DNA of 64,000 nt from Streptomyces fungicidicus. Lineage in GTDB: Bacteria; Actinomycetota; Actinomycetes; Streptomycetales; Streptomycetaceae. Location of the stretch: assembly GCF_003665435.1 (NCBI RefSeq), contig NZ_CP023407.1:620001-684000 (forward strand), read 5' to 3'. How positions within the stretch are numbered: the stretch's first letter is position 1; every line of letters begins with the position of its first letter. Below the pieces are notes generated by a model that searched no databases, had not been told where the DNA came from, and was given only the letters and a program-made list of their open reading frames with translations. The position numbers and the translations under genes are program-made. Positions 33,950 through 42,225 of the stretch are shown here, one piece after another.

Positions 33950-35590
33950 TCACGTCACCGGCACTGTCAGCTCCGCGTGCCGGGCGACCGGTGCCTCGCT
34001 GCCGCTGATGGACAGGGAGCCCGTCGCCGTCCGTACCGGTTCGGCCGTCCACCGCTGGTTCACGGTCCGGTCGCGCACCTTGACGACGATGTCGGCGTTC
34101 GCGTCAGGGGTCGCCGGAGTGAGGGCCAGTTGGACGTCCCAGCGGGGCACCAGCTCGCCCTGCACGGTGAGGTCGTACCGCACGTCGTCGCCCCGCTGGT
34201 CGCCGGTGTCGGCGCAGGTTCCGAGGACGACCACACCGGCGTCCTTGTGCGAGTCCAGGCACAGGCCGGGGTCGGCCACGCTGCGCAGCAGTCCGTCGTC
34301 CTCGTAGGTCCACTGCTGGGTCCACGCCGAGGAGCACCCCGCCAGGCGGGTCCCCGAGCCGTCCCGGGGCTCGCCCCTGGTGTCGAGGCAGAGGCCGGAG
34401 GCGATGTTGCGCAGCCGGGTCCGTCCCGGAGCGGTGGGCAGTCCGGCCGCGCCGGGCGGGGAGGCGGACGGCACGGCCGCGCGGCCGCCCGCCGCGGTGG
34501 AGCCCGTCGGGTCGGCCGCACCGCCGTCCGGGGAGGAGGACCCGGCGATGAGCACGCTGACCAGCACCCCCGCCGAGACCGCGCCGATGCCGGTGAGCAG
34601 GGTCCTCGTCGAGCGCACCGGATCCGGGAACGCGATCCCCGTCAGGCGTGCGGGAACGGGGATCCGGGAGAGCACGCGGTGCCGCCCGCCACCGGACTGC
34701 CCTCCCCCGCCCCGGCGCCGGCGCCGGGCGGTGCGCCCGGCTCGGGGACCGGCCGTCGCGCGGCCGGGGCGCGAGTCGAGGTAGCGGCGGGCCCCCCAGC
34801 CGAGCACGGCCTCGGCGATCAGCGTGCCCAGACCGCCCTCGAAGTGGCTCAGCTGCTCGGCGGCGTTCCGGCAGAAGCGGCACTCCGCCAGGTGCTGCCG
34901 GACGTCCGGCAGCAGGGCCCCTCCCCGGCGGATCGGGACGTCGAGGAGACGGTTGTAGAAGCGGCAGTCCTTCGTCGGCGCCAGTTCCTGATGGGCGTGG
35001 ACACAACCTTGACGGAATTTGTCCCGCGCCTGTTCGAGTGCGCCCGACGCGATGTCGGGGTCCATGCCGAGCAGACCGGCCGGCACGGAAATCGGCTCGG
35101 CCTCGACCTCCGCGTGCCACAGCAAACAGCGCGCGCGTGCGGGCAGCGAGCGGAATGCCCGTTGAGCGAGTGATCGGTTTTCCGGAGTCATGGTGTTCGC
35201 CGCGCGCATGCCGCGCCCGCCCGCCGGTTTCTGCAACTCCGGCATAACTCCGGCTATTCGATCGTCCGCGGCCCACTCCCGGACCGTGTCGCGCACGGCC
35301 ACCAGCAGCAGCGGCCGGAACGCGACGGCGGATTCTCCGACGGCGACCCGGTCCAGTACCCGGTGCAGCGCGGCCGCGGTGACCATGGCGGCGAGCTGGC
35401 CCGACGAGGCCAGGCAGACGGCCGCGTAGTCGTGCGCCGACTGCCAGTGCCGCGCCGTCAGCAGCGCGACGGAATGAGCGGCCTCGCCCTCCGGACGGTC
35501 CCGCAGCCGGGCGGCGAGGAACTCGTCGGTTTCCCCCGGATCCCCGCCGGGCGGAGGATACGGAGGTCGAGGGGGGTGGGGGGTGTGCAC
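33950..35590 (-). CDS. Membrane-tethered ECF sigma/anti-sigma/ricin-lectin fusion protein
   Basis: A 546-residue chimera. Residues about 20-115 resemble sigma region 2 (LLTARHWQSAHDYAAVCLAS and FRPLLLVAVRDTVREWA), although the usual acidic promoter-melting residues look weakly conserved. Residues about 140-190 resemble region 4 (RSLAQRAFRSLPARARCLLW). They are followed by an anti-sigma-type zinc motif HLAECRFC (H-x3-C-x2-C, near 250), a basic stretch, one transmembrane helix (LLTGIGAVSAGVLVSVLIAG, near 345) and an extracellular ricin-type beta-trefoil (from about 390, IASGLCLDTRG and LCLDSHKDAGVVVLGTC). It resembles what I recall of ECF groups carrying fused C-terminal sensor domains. GTG 35590 has GGAAGGA upstream. 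Confidence 0.8.
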   Translation of the reverse strand: MHTPHPPRPPYPPPGGDPGETDEFLAARLRDRPEGEAAHSVALLTARHWQSAHDYAAVCLASSGQLAAMVTAAALHRVLDRVAVGESAVAFRPLLLVAVRDTVREWAADDRIAGVMPELQKPAGGRGMRAANTMTPENRSLAQRAFRSLPARARCLLWHAEVEAEPISVPAGLLGMDPDIASGALEQARDKFRQGCVHAHQELAPTKDCRFYNRLLDVPIRRGGALLPDVRQHLAECRFCRNAAEQLSHFEGGLGTLIAEAVLGWGARRYLDSRPGRATAGPRAGRTARRRRRGGGGQSGGGRHRVLSRIPVPARLTGIAFPDPVRSTRTLLTGIGAVSAGVLVSVLIAGSSSPDGGAADPTGSTAAGGRAAVPSASPPGAAGLPTAPGRTRLRNIASGLCLDTRGEPRDGSGTRLAGCSSAWTQQWTYEDDGLLRSVADPGLCLDSHKDAGVVVLGTCADTGDQRGDDVRYDLTVQGELVPRWDVQLALTPATPDANADIVVKVRDRTVNQRWTAEPVRTATGSLSISGSEAPVARHAELTVPVT

Positions 35591-35927
35591 TGAGATGGTT
35601 CCTTCCCACAGCGCATGTGACATTCAGGGGTTTCCGACGCCGGAAAGGAAGACCGATTGGTGTATACCTCTTTGGCGCCGGCACGCGCGGGGGGTGCGAA
35701 TTCACCGACGGCGAATCGGACCCGGTTCATCAACTCGCGTGCGACCCCGGCCTTTACCCCCCCCGCACAAGTGGCTCACTCTCGCACAACCCGCGCTCGG
35801 CCAACAAGGCGCGTGAGCGACATCCGCGCGTTGACAGAAAGTCAGAAAGGGAAGGCGCGCCGCGCCCCCTCCTCCCGGCTTTCGGCCAGGGTTTTCACGC
35901 CGTTCACATCCGGGGCGGCGCGCCGCG
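35591..35927. other. Intergenic region with no supportable gene
   Basis: This upstream region of the lectin-fusion gene has lower GC than average between 35,640 and 35,720. Open frames on both strands lack family-like sequence. I see only an isolated TTGACA at 35831-35836 without a matching -10. Confidence 0.5.
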
Positions 35928-35955
35928 CGCGCTCCCGGCGCGCGCCGGGAGCGCG
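35928..35955 (-). terminator. Perfect 28-bp palindrome after the toxin gene
   Basis: All 14 base pairs match across 35928-35955, entirely GC apart from one A/T pair, 30 nt after the Fic-like stop. As RNA it would make a long hairpin, probably the terminator of the toxin-antitoxin operon. Confidence 0.6.
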
Positions 35956-35985
35956 GTCCACTGGTCACGGCGGCCGCGGACGGTC

Positions 35986-36363
35986 TCAGATCTGCCAGGA
36001 ACGCAGCCGGTCCGCCGCGGCGTACACGTCGGCCTCGCCGGAGATCAGTTCGCGCGCCAGGTCGACCAGGGCGCCGTAGGGCGGATCGATGCCGGCCCCG
36101 CTGGCGAACATGTAGGCCACGGCGGTGGCGCAGGCGAAGCGGGCGTTGGCCGAGGGCAGCGGCCGGAGCACGGCGAGGGTGTGCAGCAGGGCGGCGGCCC
36201 GCCAGGCCGGGTCGGAGTCGACGCCCAGCCGGGGCGGGTCGACGCGATGGCGGGCGACCGCGGCGACCAGGGCGGAGAAGTCGTTGACGGTGGGCTGGTC
36301 CCGGAGGACCTCCTCGTGCCGCTGGAGCAGCCAGGGCACGTCGATGTGGAGCACGGGTGCCAT
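35986..36363 (-). CDS. Fic/Doc-like toxin component with degenerate active site
   Basis: A 125-residue protein with the size and helical pattern of Doc-type Fic toxins. The N-terminal ID-x-PWLLQRHEEVL, a middle DFSALVAAVARHR and the helix WRAAALLHTLAVLRPLPSANARFACATAVAYM align with the Fic core. The Fic motif HxFx(D/E)GN(K/R)R here reads RPLPSANAR. The catalytic His is replaced by Arg and the phosphate-binding Gly by Ala, although Asn and the last Arg remain. AMPylation or Doc-like kinase activity is therefore doubtful. Its ATG lies 3 nt after the antitoxin stop, so they form one operon. Confidence 0.7.
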   Translation of the reverse strand: MAPVLHIDVPWLLQRHEEVLRDQPTVNDFSALVAAVARHRVDPPRLGVDSDPAWRAAALLHTLAVLRPLPSANARFACATAVAYMFASGAGIDPPYGALVDLARELISGEADVYAAADRLRSWQI

Positions 36364-36366
36364 CGG

Positions 36367-36612
36367 TCAGGCGGCCCGCCCCTGGCTGCCGGCGGGCCGT
36401 TCGTCGTCCGGGAAGGCGGCGGCGAACTCGTCGGCGTGGGAGGCGAAGAAGCGGCGGAACGCCTCCGCGCCCTCCTGCAGGGCGCGGTGGCGGGCTATGT
36501 CGGCCGCGGCCGCCTCGCGCACGAGCGACTTCATGGACGTACCGCGTTCCTTGGCGATCTGCCGCAGGTCCTCGAGTTCGCGGTCGCTGAACTCCACGTT
36601 GAGAGCTGGCAT
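36367..36612 (-). CDS. Ribbon-helix-helix antitoxin
   Basis: An 81-residue protein: a short N-terminal strand (ALNVEFSDRELEDLRQIAKERG) and a helix with TSMKSLVREAAA form a ribbon-helix-helix DNA-binding domain. The acidic C-terminal half (FFASHADEFAAAFPDDERP) would be the toxin-neutralising, disordered part. It precedes the Fic-like gene by 3 nt and is expected to repress the operon through the dyad at 36647-36670. Confidence 0.8.
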   Translation of the reverse strand: MPALNVEFSDRELEDLRQIAKERGTSMKSLVREAAAADIARHRALQEGAEAFRRFFASHADEFAAAFPDDERPAGSQGRAA

Positions 36613-36646
36613 GCCCTCACGGTACCGCTCGGGTACTGAATCGTAA

Positions 36647-36670
36647 ATATGCCCAGTTCAGACTGCATAT
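36647..36670. promoter_or_regulatory. Candidate autoregulatory operator of the toxin-antitoxin operon
   Basis: ATATGC (36647-36652) and GCATAT (36665-36670) form a perfect dyad around a second small one, CAGT (36654-36657) and ACTG (36662-36665). The region is AT-rich in a GC-rich setting and starts 35 nt upstream of the antitoxin ATG, as expected for an RHH operator overlapping the promoter. Confidence 0.5.
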
Positions 36671-36727
36671 GGAGGGGTACCGTCGGGGCCGGCGGCCGGG
36701 TGGCCGGCGGCCCCGCGGTGAGGGCGG

Positions 36728-38971
36728 TCAGCCCTGATCGGCCACAAAGGAGGCCATGCGGGTCAGGGCGGCGTTCCAGTTGATGGTGTGCTCGTTGGTG
36801 GACCAGGACTGGATGTCGTCGATGTAGCAGAACTGCCCGACGCAGCCCTGGAGTTTCGACTGGGCGTAGGGGTCCTGGATGCTGGAGTTGGGCCCGCCGG
36901 AGAGCGTCCCGGCCGGCGGATTCGGCAGGTTCGCGTCGAGCTGGCGGGCGTACCAGCGGCTGTGCTGGTTGTGCGCGTTGACCTCGCCGTAGCCGGTGAC
37001 GTACGAGATGTTCAGGGCGTTGCGGCCCAGGACGTAGTCCATGCTCTGCAGCGCGCCGTCCCGGTACTTGGCGGCGCCGGTGAGGTCGTAGGCGGTGGCG
37101 AGGACGACCGCGTTGTTGAGGACCTGGTGGCTCGAGCCCCAGTCGTAGACGTTGCCCGCGGGCGCATACGGCATGCCGTACGGGTGGGCCTCGAGCGTGG
37201 CCAGATAGCGGTCGGCGCCCTCGATCACGGAGCGGCGCACCTTGTCGCCGCCGGGCAGCCGGTTCGGCACGGTCGCGAGGTCGAGCCGGCCGGCCGCGGC
37301 GGTACGCGACCAGTCGAAGCCGAGGGGGCCGAAGATGTCGGCGGTGTGCACCGGGGAGTCGCGCAGGTACTCCTCGAACCGCCGCTCGCCGGTGGTGAGG
37401 TAGAGCTCGGCGGCCGCCCAGTAGAACTCGTCGGACACGGTGTCGTCGGGGTAGGCGCCGCCGCCGGTCCCGTCGTCCGGGTCGGCGAGCAGGTCCGGGT
37501 GGGCGAGGGCCGCCGTCCAGGCCTTGCGCGCGGCCGCCAGCGTCGTGGCCGCGAACTTCTTGTCGTAGGGCCGGTACAGCCGTGCCGCCTGGGCGGCCGT
37601 GGCGGCGAGGTTGAGGGTGGCGGCGGTGGTAGGCGGGTGCAGTTCTCGCTTCTGCGGGTCGGCGCCGGGCAGCAGCGGCAGCCCGGTCCACTGCTCGTCG
37701 TGGATCTTGTGGTGGGCCGTGCCGGCCAGCGGCTCGCCGTCGGGGACCTGCATCTTCAGCAGGAACTCCAGTTCCCAGCGGGCCTCGTCGAGGATGTCCG
37801 GGACCTTGTTGCCGCTCTCGGGGATGTCCAGCGTGCCGTCGCCGAGCCTGCCGGGCTCGCCGGTGCGGGCGTGCCGGGCGCGTTCGTAGGTGCTGAGCAC
37901 CTCCCAGGTGCTGATGCCGCCGTTGACGACGTACTTGCCGTGGTCGCCGGCGTCGTACCAGCCGCCGGAGACGTCGAGGGTGTAGTCGCACACGCCCGGC
38001 TGACAGGGCACCTCGGTGTCGCCCCGGTTGGGCGCCACGCCGATGTGCCCGGCCGCCCGTCCGTAGCCGGGTCGCAGGTCGTCGCGGATCTCCGTGCCGC
38101 TGCGCTGGGTGTAGTAGTACTTCGCCGAGTCCAGCCGCAGCCGTTCGTACGCGCTCGCGTCGATGTCGAAGGGCCTGCTGGTCTCGCCGTCCACGGTCAG
38201 GGTGTACCCGCTCCCCCGCCCGCGGTGGGCGCCGAAGTCGATGGAGTGGACGTTCTCCCCCGAGGAGCCGTCGACACCGCGCGGCACGGTCCAGCCCCGC
38301 CGGACCACACGGCCGGCGTGGTCCTTCAGCTGCCAGGGCAGCCGCTCGGCGGCCTCGGTGACCAGGGTGGCGTTCTTCGGCCCGGAGGGCAGGTAGGCGA
38401 CCTGGTTGACGCGGACCCGGGGCCCGGTGTCGGGCTCGTACGGCTCGGGGGCGACCCCGCCCAGCAGGGACACGTCGTCCACGCAGAACCGCCAGGGGTC
38501 CGCGCTGCCGCCGAGCTGGAGGCCGACCTGGCCCTGCGCGGTGTCGACGGGCGAGGTGAAGGTGTACGTGTAGGTGTCGCCGGAGACGCCGAGCTGGGGC
38601 GACACCTCGTAGTAGGTGTCGTAGGGCGCCGTCTGCAGACCGACGATCGCCCGTACGGTGTGGCCCGCGGGTGTGCCGGCCGCGCTGAAGGAGAAGCGGT
38701 ACGACTCGCCCTTCACCAGGGTGATGTCGTTCTGGCCGACGGCCGCGTCCCACCGGTTCGCGGTGCCGCCGGGGACGTCGGCGCACAGGCGTCCCCCGGA
38801 CGGGCCCGCGGTGACGTTCGCGGAGGCCCACCAGGACTCGGTGCCGGTGTCGAAGGTGCCGTTGCGGACCTGCTCGGCCGGGTCCGCCCCGGCCGGGGCG
38901 GCGGGCAGCGCGGTGAGCGCCGCGGCCAGCAGTCCGGTCAGGGACAGCAGAGCGGTTCTGCGTCTGTTCAC
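36728..38971 (-). CDS. Secreted GH9 endoglucanase (cellulase)
   Basis: A 747-residue secreted enzyme. After a signal peptide (about 1-32) comes a family 4/9-type carbohydrate-binding domain (about 33-180, [14 protein letters not shown]). An N-terminal Ig-like domain (about 190-275, [15 protein letters not shown]) precedes the (alpha/alpha)6 GH9 domain to the end. Catalytic features are [13 protein letters not shown] (nucleophile water Asp pair), [10 protein letters not shown], and [12 protein letters not shown] with the acid Glu. It should cut beta-1,4-glucan outside the cell. GTG 38971 has GAGGAG at 6 nt. A perfect CebR box 32 nt upstream puts it under cello-oligosaccharide control. Confidence 0.94.
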   Translation of the reverse strand: MNRRRTALLSLTGLLAAALTALPAAPAGADPAEQVRNGTFDTGTESWWASANVTAGPSGGRLCADVPGGTANRWDAAVGQNDITLVKGESYRFSFSAAGTPAGHTVRAIVGLQTAPYDTYYEVSPQLGVSGDTYTYTFTSPVDTAQGQVGLQLGGSADPWRFCVDDVSLLGGVAPEPYEPDTGPRVRVNQVAYLPSGPKNATLVTEAAERLPWQLKDHAGRVVRRGWTVPRGVDGSSGENVHSIDFGAHRGRGSGYTLTVDGETSRPFDIDASAYERLRLDSAKYYYTQRSGTEIRDDLRPGYGRAAGHIGVAPNRGDTEVPCQPGVCDYTLDVSGGWYDAGDHGKYVVNGGISTWEVLSTYERARHARTGEPGRLGDGTLDIPESGNKVPDILDEARWELEFLLKMQVPDGEPLAGTAHHKIHDEQWTGLPLLPGADPQKRELHPPTTAATLNLAATAAQAARLYRPYDKKFAATTLAAARKAWTAALAHPDLLADPDDGTGGGAYPDDTVSDEFYWAAAELYLTTGERRFEEYLRDSPVHTADIFGPLGFDWSRTAAAGRLDLATVPNRLPGGDKVRRSVIEGADRYLATLEAHPYGMPYAPAGNVYDWGSSHQVLNNAVVLATAYDLTGAAKYRDGALQSMDYVLGRNALNISYVTGYGEVNAHNQHSRWYARQLDANLPNPPAGTLSGGPNSSIQDPYAQSKLQGCVGQFCYIDDIQSWSTNEHTINWNAALTRMASFVADQG

Positions 38972-39002
38972 GTTGGCTCCTCTGAGGGCGAGGTGCGGGA
39001 AT

Positions 39003-39016
39003 TGGGAGCGCTCCCA
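39003..39016. promoter_or_regulatory. CebR box (perfect palindrome TGGGAGCGCTCCCA)
   Basis: This 14-bp sequence equals the known binding site of the LacI-family repressor CebR, which is released by cellobiose or cellotriose in streptomycetes. It lies 32 nt before the GH9 start and 175 nt before the divergent phosphatase start. It therefore most likely controls the cellulase. Confidence 0.9.
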
Positions 39017-39191
39017 TCTCTGTGCGCCGACCATGGTTGTGGCAGGGGTGACACTCCGTCAACGGGTGCGACGGGAGAGATGACGGCGGCCCTGAGCGGA
39101 GGTTCACAGTCCGCGCCGCGCCGGGAGCCACTAGTCTGGGACTCAGGCGATACACCGGATCACGGTGAGTGTGCGCGATGGAGTGGCGACG

Positions 39192-41570
39192 ATGAGGCCG
39201 GACGACCCGTTCGACGATGCCGTGACGGCCCGGGCCGTCATCGCCGCCGACGGCACGCTCACGCGGTGGAGCGAGGGCGCGTGCCTGCTGCTGGGATACA
39301 CGGCCGGCGAGGTCGTGGGTCGCCCGGCCGCCCGTCTGCTGGCCGGGGGCGCGGGCGCGCCGCCGACGGCGGCCGTCCGCTGGAGCGGCACCCTCGCGCT
39401 GCGGCACCGCGACGGCGGCACCGTCACGGTGTGGGTGCTCGCCCACCGTCGGCAGCCGGCGGACGGGGGCGCGGGCGACTGGCTCGCCGTCTCCCCGCTG
39501 GAGGCCTCCGACCACGAGCTGCCCGAGGACCCCCTGGTCAGGGCGGCCGTGTTCCAGTCCCCGTGCGCCACGATGGTCTTCGACCAGGAGCTGCGGCTGC
39601 GCGGGGTCAACGACGCCATGGCCCTCCTCCTCGGCCTGCCCGCCCCGCAGCTGCGGGGGCTCAGGCCCACCGACGTCGGCGGCCGGCCGCAGCACTCCGA
39701 ACTCGAACGGCAGCTGCGCCACGTGCTGCGCAGTGGACGGCCGCACGACATGCAGACGTACATGAAGGCCACCGGCGAGAGCAGCGCGCACGCCTGGCTG
39801 GCCCGCCTGGCCCCGCTCACCGACCGGTCCGGGCGGGTGCGGGGCGTGTGCGTGACGGCCCACGACTTCACCGACCAGTACCGGGCGCGGGAGCGGCTCC
39901 AGCTGGTCAACGAGGCCAGCATGCGCATCGGCACCACGCTGGACGTCACCCGGACGGCGCAGGAGCTGGCGGAGGTGTGCGTGCCCGCGCTCGCCGACTT
40001 CGTCAGCGTGGATCTGCTGGAGTCCGAGGAGCCGGGAGGCGAGCCCACCGGCCCGTTGGCCGCGCCGGTCTCGCTGCGCCGGGTCGCCCACCGGTCCCTC
40101 GTGCCGGGCAGTCCGGAGTCGGCCGTCCGGTCGGGCGAGGTGGTCGTCTACCCGGCCGCCGCGCCCCACGCCGACTCGCTGATCGCGGGCCACAGCATCG
40201 TGGCCTCGGTGCCGTCGGGCGACCTCGACCCGTGGCTCGACGCGGACGAGACACGCGCCCGGCAGGTCCGGGAGAGCGGCGTCCACTCCATGCTGTCCGT
40301 CCCGCTCCAGGCGCGCGGCACGACCCTCGGCGTCGCCGCGTTCACCCGCTTCAGCCGTCCCGAGGCGTTCACCCACGACGACGTGCTGCTGGCCGAGGAG
40401 GTCACGGCGCGCGCCGCCGTCTGCATCGACAACGCCCGCCGCTACTCCCGTGAGCGCGAGACCACCCTGACGCTCCAGCGGAGTCTGCTGCCCCGCACGC
40501 TGCCCCGCACGGCCGCGGTGGAGGCCGCCACGCGCTATCTGCCGGCCGCGCGCTCCGGGGTGGGCGGCGACTGGTTCGACGTGATCCCGCTGTCCGGGAT
40601 GCGGGTGGCGATGGTGGTCGGGGACGTCGTCGGGCACGGCATCCAGGCGTCCGCGACCATGGGGCGGCTGCGCACCGCGGTCCGCACCCTCGCCGACATC
40701 GACCTGGCGCCCGAGGAGCTCCTCACCCACCTCGACGACCTGGTGCTGCACCTGTCGCACGAGGCGGGCGGCGACGGCGGTCCCGGCGAGGTCGGCGCGA
40801 CCTGTCTCTACGCCGTGTACGACCCGGTGTCCCGGCGCTGCACCCTGTCCCGGGCGGGGCATCCCGCACCGGTCCTCATCCCGCCGGGCGGCCCGGCCCG
40901 GCACCTCGACCTGCCCTCCGGGCCTCCGCTGGGCGTCGGCGGGCTGCCGTTCGAGTCGGCCGAGCTGGAGCTGCCCGACGACTCGGTGCTGGCGTTCTAC
41001 ACCGACGGGCTGGTCGAGTCCCGCGGCCGGGACACCGAGGCGGGGCACGCCCTGCTGCGCGAGGCGCTGTCCAACGCCGCGGGCCCGCTCGACGAGACCT
41101 GCGACCGGGTGCTGCACACCGTGCTCTCACCGGGCGGCACGACCGACGACGTGGCCCTGCTGCTGGCCCGTACCCACGGGCTGCCGTCCGCGCAGGTCGC
41201 CACCTGGGAGATCCCGGCCGACCCGGCGCTGGTCGCCCCCATCCGCAAGCAGGTCCTCGACCAGCTGGACACCTGGTCGCTGGCCGAGGCGTCGTTCACC
41301 GCGGAGCTGGTGGTCAGCGAGCTGGTCACCAACGCCATCCGGTACGGCGCCCCGCCCATCCGGCTGCGGCTGATCCACCACGCCTCGACGCTGATCTGCG
41401 AGGTGTCCGACACCAGCCACACCGCCCCGCACCTGCGGCGGGTCAAGACCTGGGACGAGGGCGGCCGGGGCCTGCTGCTGGTCGCCCAGCTCACCCAGCG
41501 GTGGGGCAGCAGGCACACCGCCGACGGCAAGACCATCTGGGCGGAACTGGCCCTGGTGGACGAGATGTGA
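39192..41570 (+). CDS. SpoIIE-type PP2C phosphatase with PAS, GAF and HATPase domains
   Basis: A 792-residue cytoplasmic regulator. The order is PAS (about 15-115), second PAS (125-235), GAF (245-415), SpoIIE PP2C phosphatase (425-645, with VGGDWFDVIPL and VGDVVGHG) and RsbW-like HATPase (665-792, with VVSELVTNAIRYG and GGRGLLLVAQ). It resembles the protein at 15116 but has two PAS domains and one GAF, so sensing differs while the output is the same. I chose ATG 39192 (GGAG, 8 nt spacing) over GTG 39165. It is followed within 14 bp by a lipoprotein gene, possibly one operon. Confidence 0.91.
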   Translation: MRPDDPFDDAVTARAVIAADGTLTRWSEGACLLLGYTAGEVVGRPAARLLAGGAGAPPTAAVRWSGTLALRHRDGGTVTVWVLAHRRQPADGGAGDWLAVSPLEASDHELPEDPLVRAAVFQSPCATMVFDQELRLRGVNDAMALLLGLPAPQLRGLRPTDVGGRPQHSELERQLRHVLRSGRPHDMQTYMKATGESSAHAWLARLAPLTDRSGRVRGVCVTAHDFTDQYRARERLQLVNEASMRIGTTLDVTRTAQELAEVCVPALADFVSVDLLESEEPGGEPTGPLAAPVSLRRVAHRSLVPGSPESAVRSGEVVVYPAAAPHADSLIAGHSIVASVPSGDLDPWLDADETRARQVRESGVHSMLSVPLQARGTTLGVAAFTRFSRPEAFTHDDVLLAEEVTARAAVCIDNARRYSRERETTLTLQRSLLPRTLPRTAAVEAATRYLPAARSGVGGDWFDVIPLSGMRVAMVVGDVVGHGIQASATMGRLRTAVRTLADIDLAPEELLTHLDDLVLHLSHEAGGDGGPGEVGATCLYAVYDPVSRRCTLSRAGHPAPVLIPPGGPARHLDLPSGPPLGVGGLPFESAELELPDDSVLAFYTDGLVESRGRDTEAGHALLREALSNAAGPLDETCDRVLHTVLSPGGTTDDVALLLARTHGLPSAQVATWEIPADPALVAPIRKQVLDQLDTWSLAEASFTAELVVSELVTNAIRYGAPPIRLRLIHHASTLICEVSDTSHTAPHLRRVKTWDEGGRGLLLVAQLTQRWGSRHTADGKTIWAELALVDEM

Positions 41571-41583
41571 CGAGGGGGGAGCC

Positions 41584-42210
41584 ATGCCGAACGGGTCACG
41601 CCGCGCGGGTGCGGCGACGGCGGGAGCAGTGGTCCTGCTCGGCGCGCTGGCCGCCTGCGGCGCCGGGGGCACCACCCAGACACCGCCGTCCCCGGCGTCC
41701 GCCCCCGCATCGCGGAGCGCCGCGCCGGGCGACACCACCGCCTCGGCGGGCGACCGTACGCCGACGGCCTCCGGGCGCACGGAGCGCCCGGCGTCGCGGT
41801 GCCGCACCTCCGAACTGAGCGCCTCCGTCGGCCGGGTGGACCCGGGCGCGGGACAGCGCAACTTCCCCGTCGTGCTGACCAACGTCTCCTCCCGCGGCTG
41901 CACCCTGTACGGCTATCCGGGCGCCGCCTTCGTGGACGCGGCGGGCGAGCAGCTGGGCCGGGACCCGCGGCGCGCCCCCGGCGATTCGGCGACCGTCACC
42001 CTGGCGCCCGGCGACAGCGCCTGGGCCGGGCTGCGCTACGCGAGCCCCGGCGTCAGCGGCGCGGACACGGCGGTGCCGGCCGCGCTGCTCGTCACCCCGC
42101 CGGACGAACGGGAGCCCCTCAAGGTGCCCTGGAAGGCGGGGGCGGTCCCGGTGTCCGGCAACGCGTCGTCGGTTTTCCTCACCGTCCTGGAGCCGGGCAC
42201 CGGGCCCTGA
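41584..42210 (+). CDS. DUF4232-type lipoprotein
   Basis: A 208-residue lipoprotein with lipobox LAAC (Cys near residue 25), a Ser/Thr/Pro/Ala-rich linker to about residue 70, and a DUF4232 beta-sandwich. The last has RCRTSELSASVG at its start, VVLTNVSSRGCTLYGYPG in the middle and a second conserved Cys pair. It would be anchored on the outer face of the membrane. Its role is unknown. A strong GAGGGGGGA precedes ATG 41584, and the gene follows the phosphatase closely. Confidence 0.88.
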   Translation: MPNGSRRAGAATAGAVVLLGALAACGAGGTTQTPPSPASAPASRSAAPGDTTASAGDRTPTASGRTERPASRCRTSELSASVGRVDPGAGQRNFPVVLTNVSSRGCTLYGYPGAAFVDAAGEQLGRDPRRAPGDSATVTLAPGDSAWAGLRYASPGVSGADTAVPAALLVTPPDEREPLKVPWKAGAVPVSGNASSVFLTVLEPGTGP

Positions 42211-42225
42211 CCGTGCGTCACGCGC

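Noticed and set aside
36531..41117. A 1528-residue open frame on the minus strand
   Set aside because: It is the antisense or frame-shifted shadow of the GH9 cellulase and the SpoIIE phosphatase; its protein is low-complexity Arg/Gly/His/Pro with no domains, a product of high GC.
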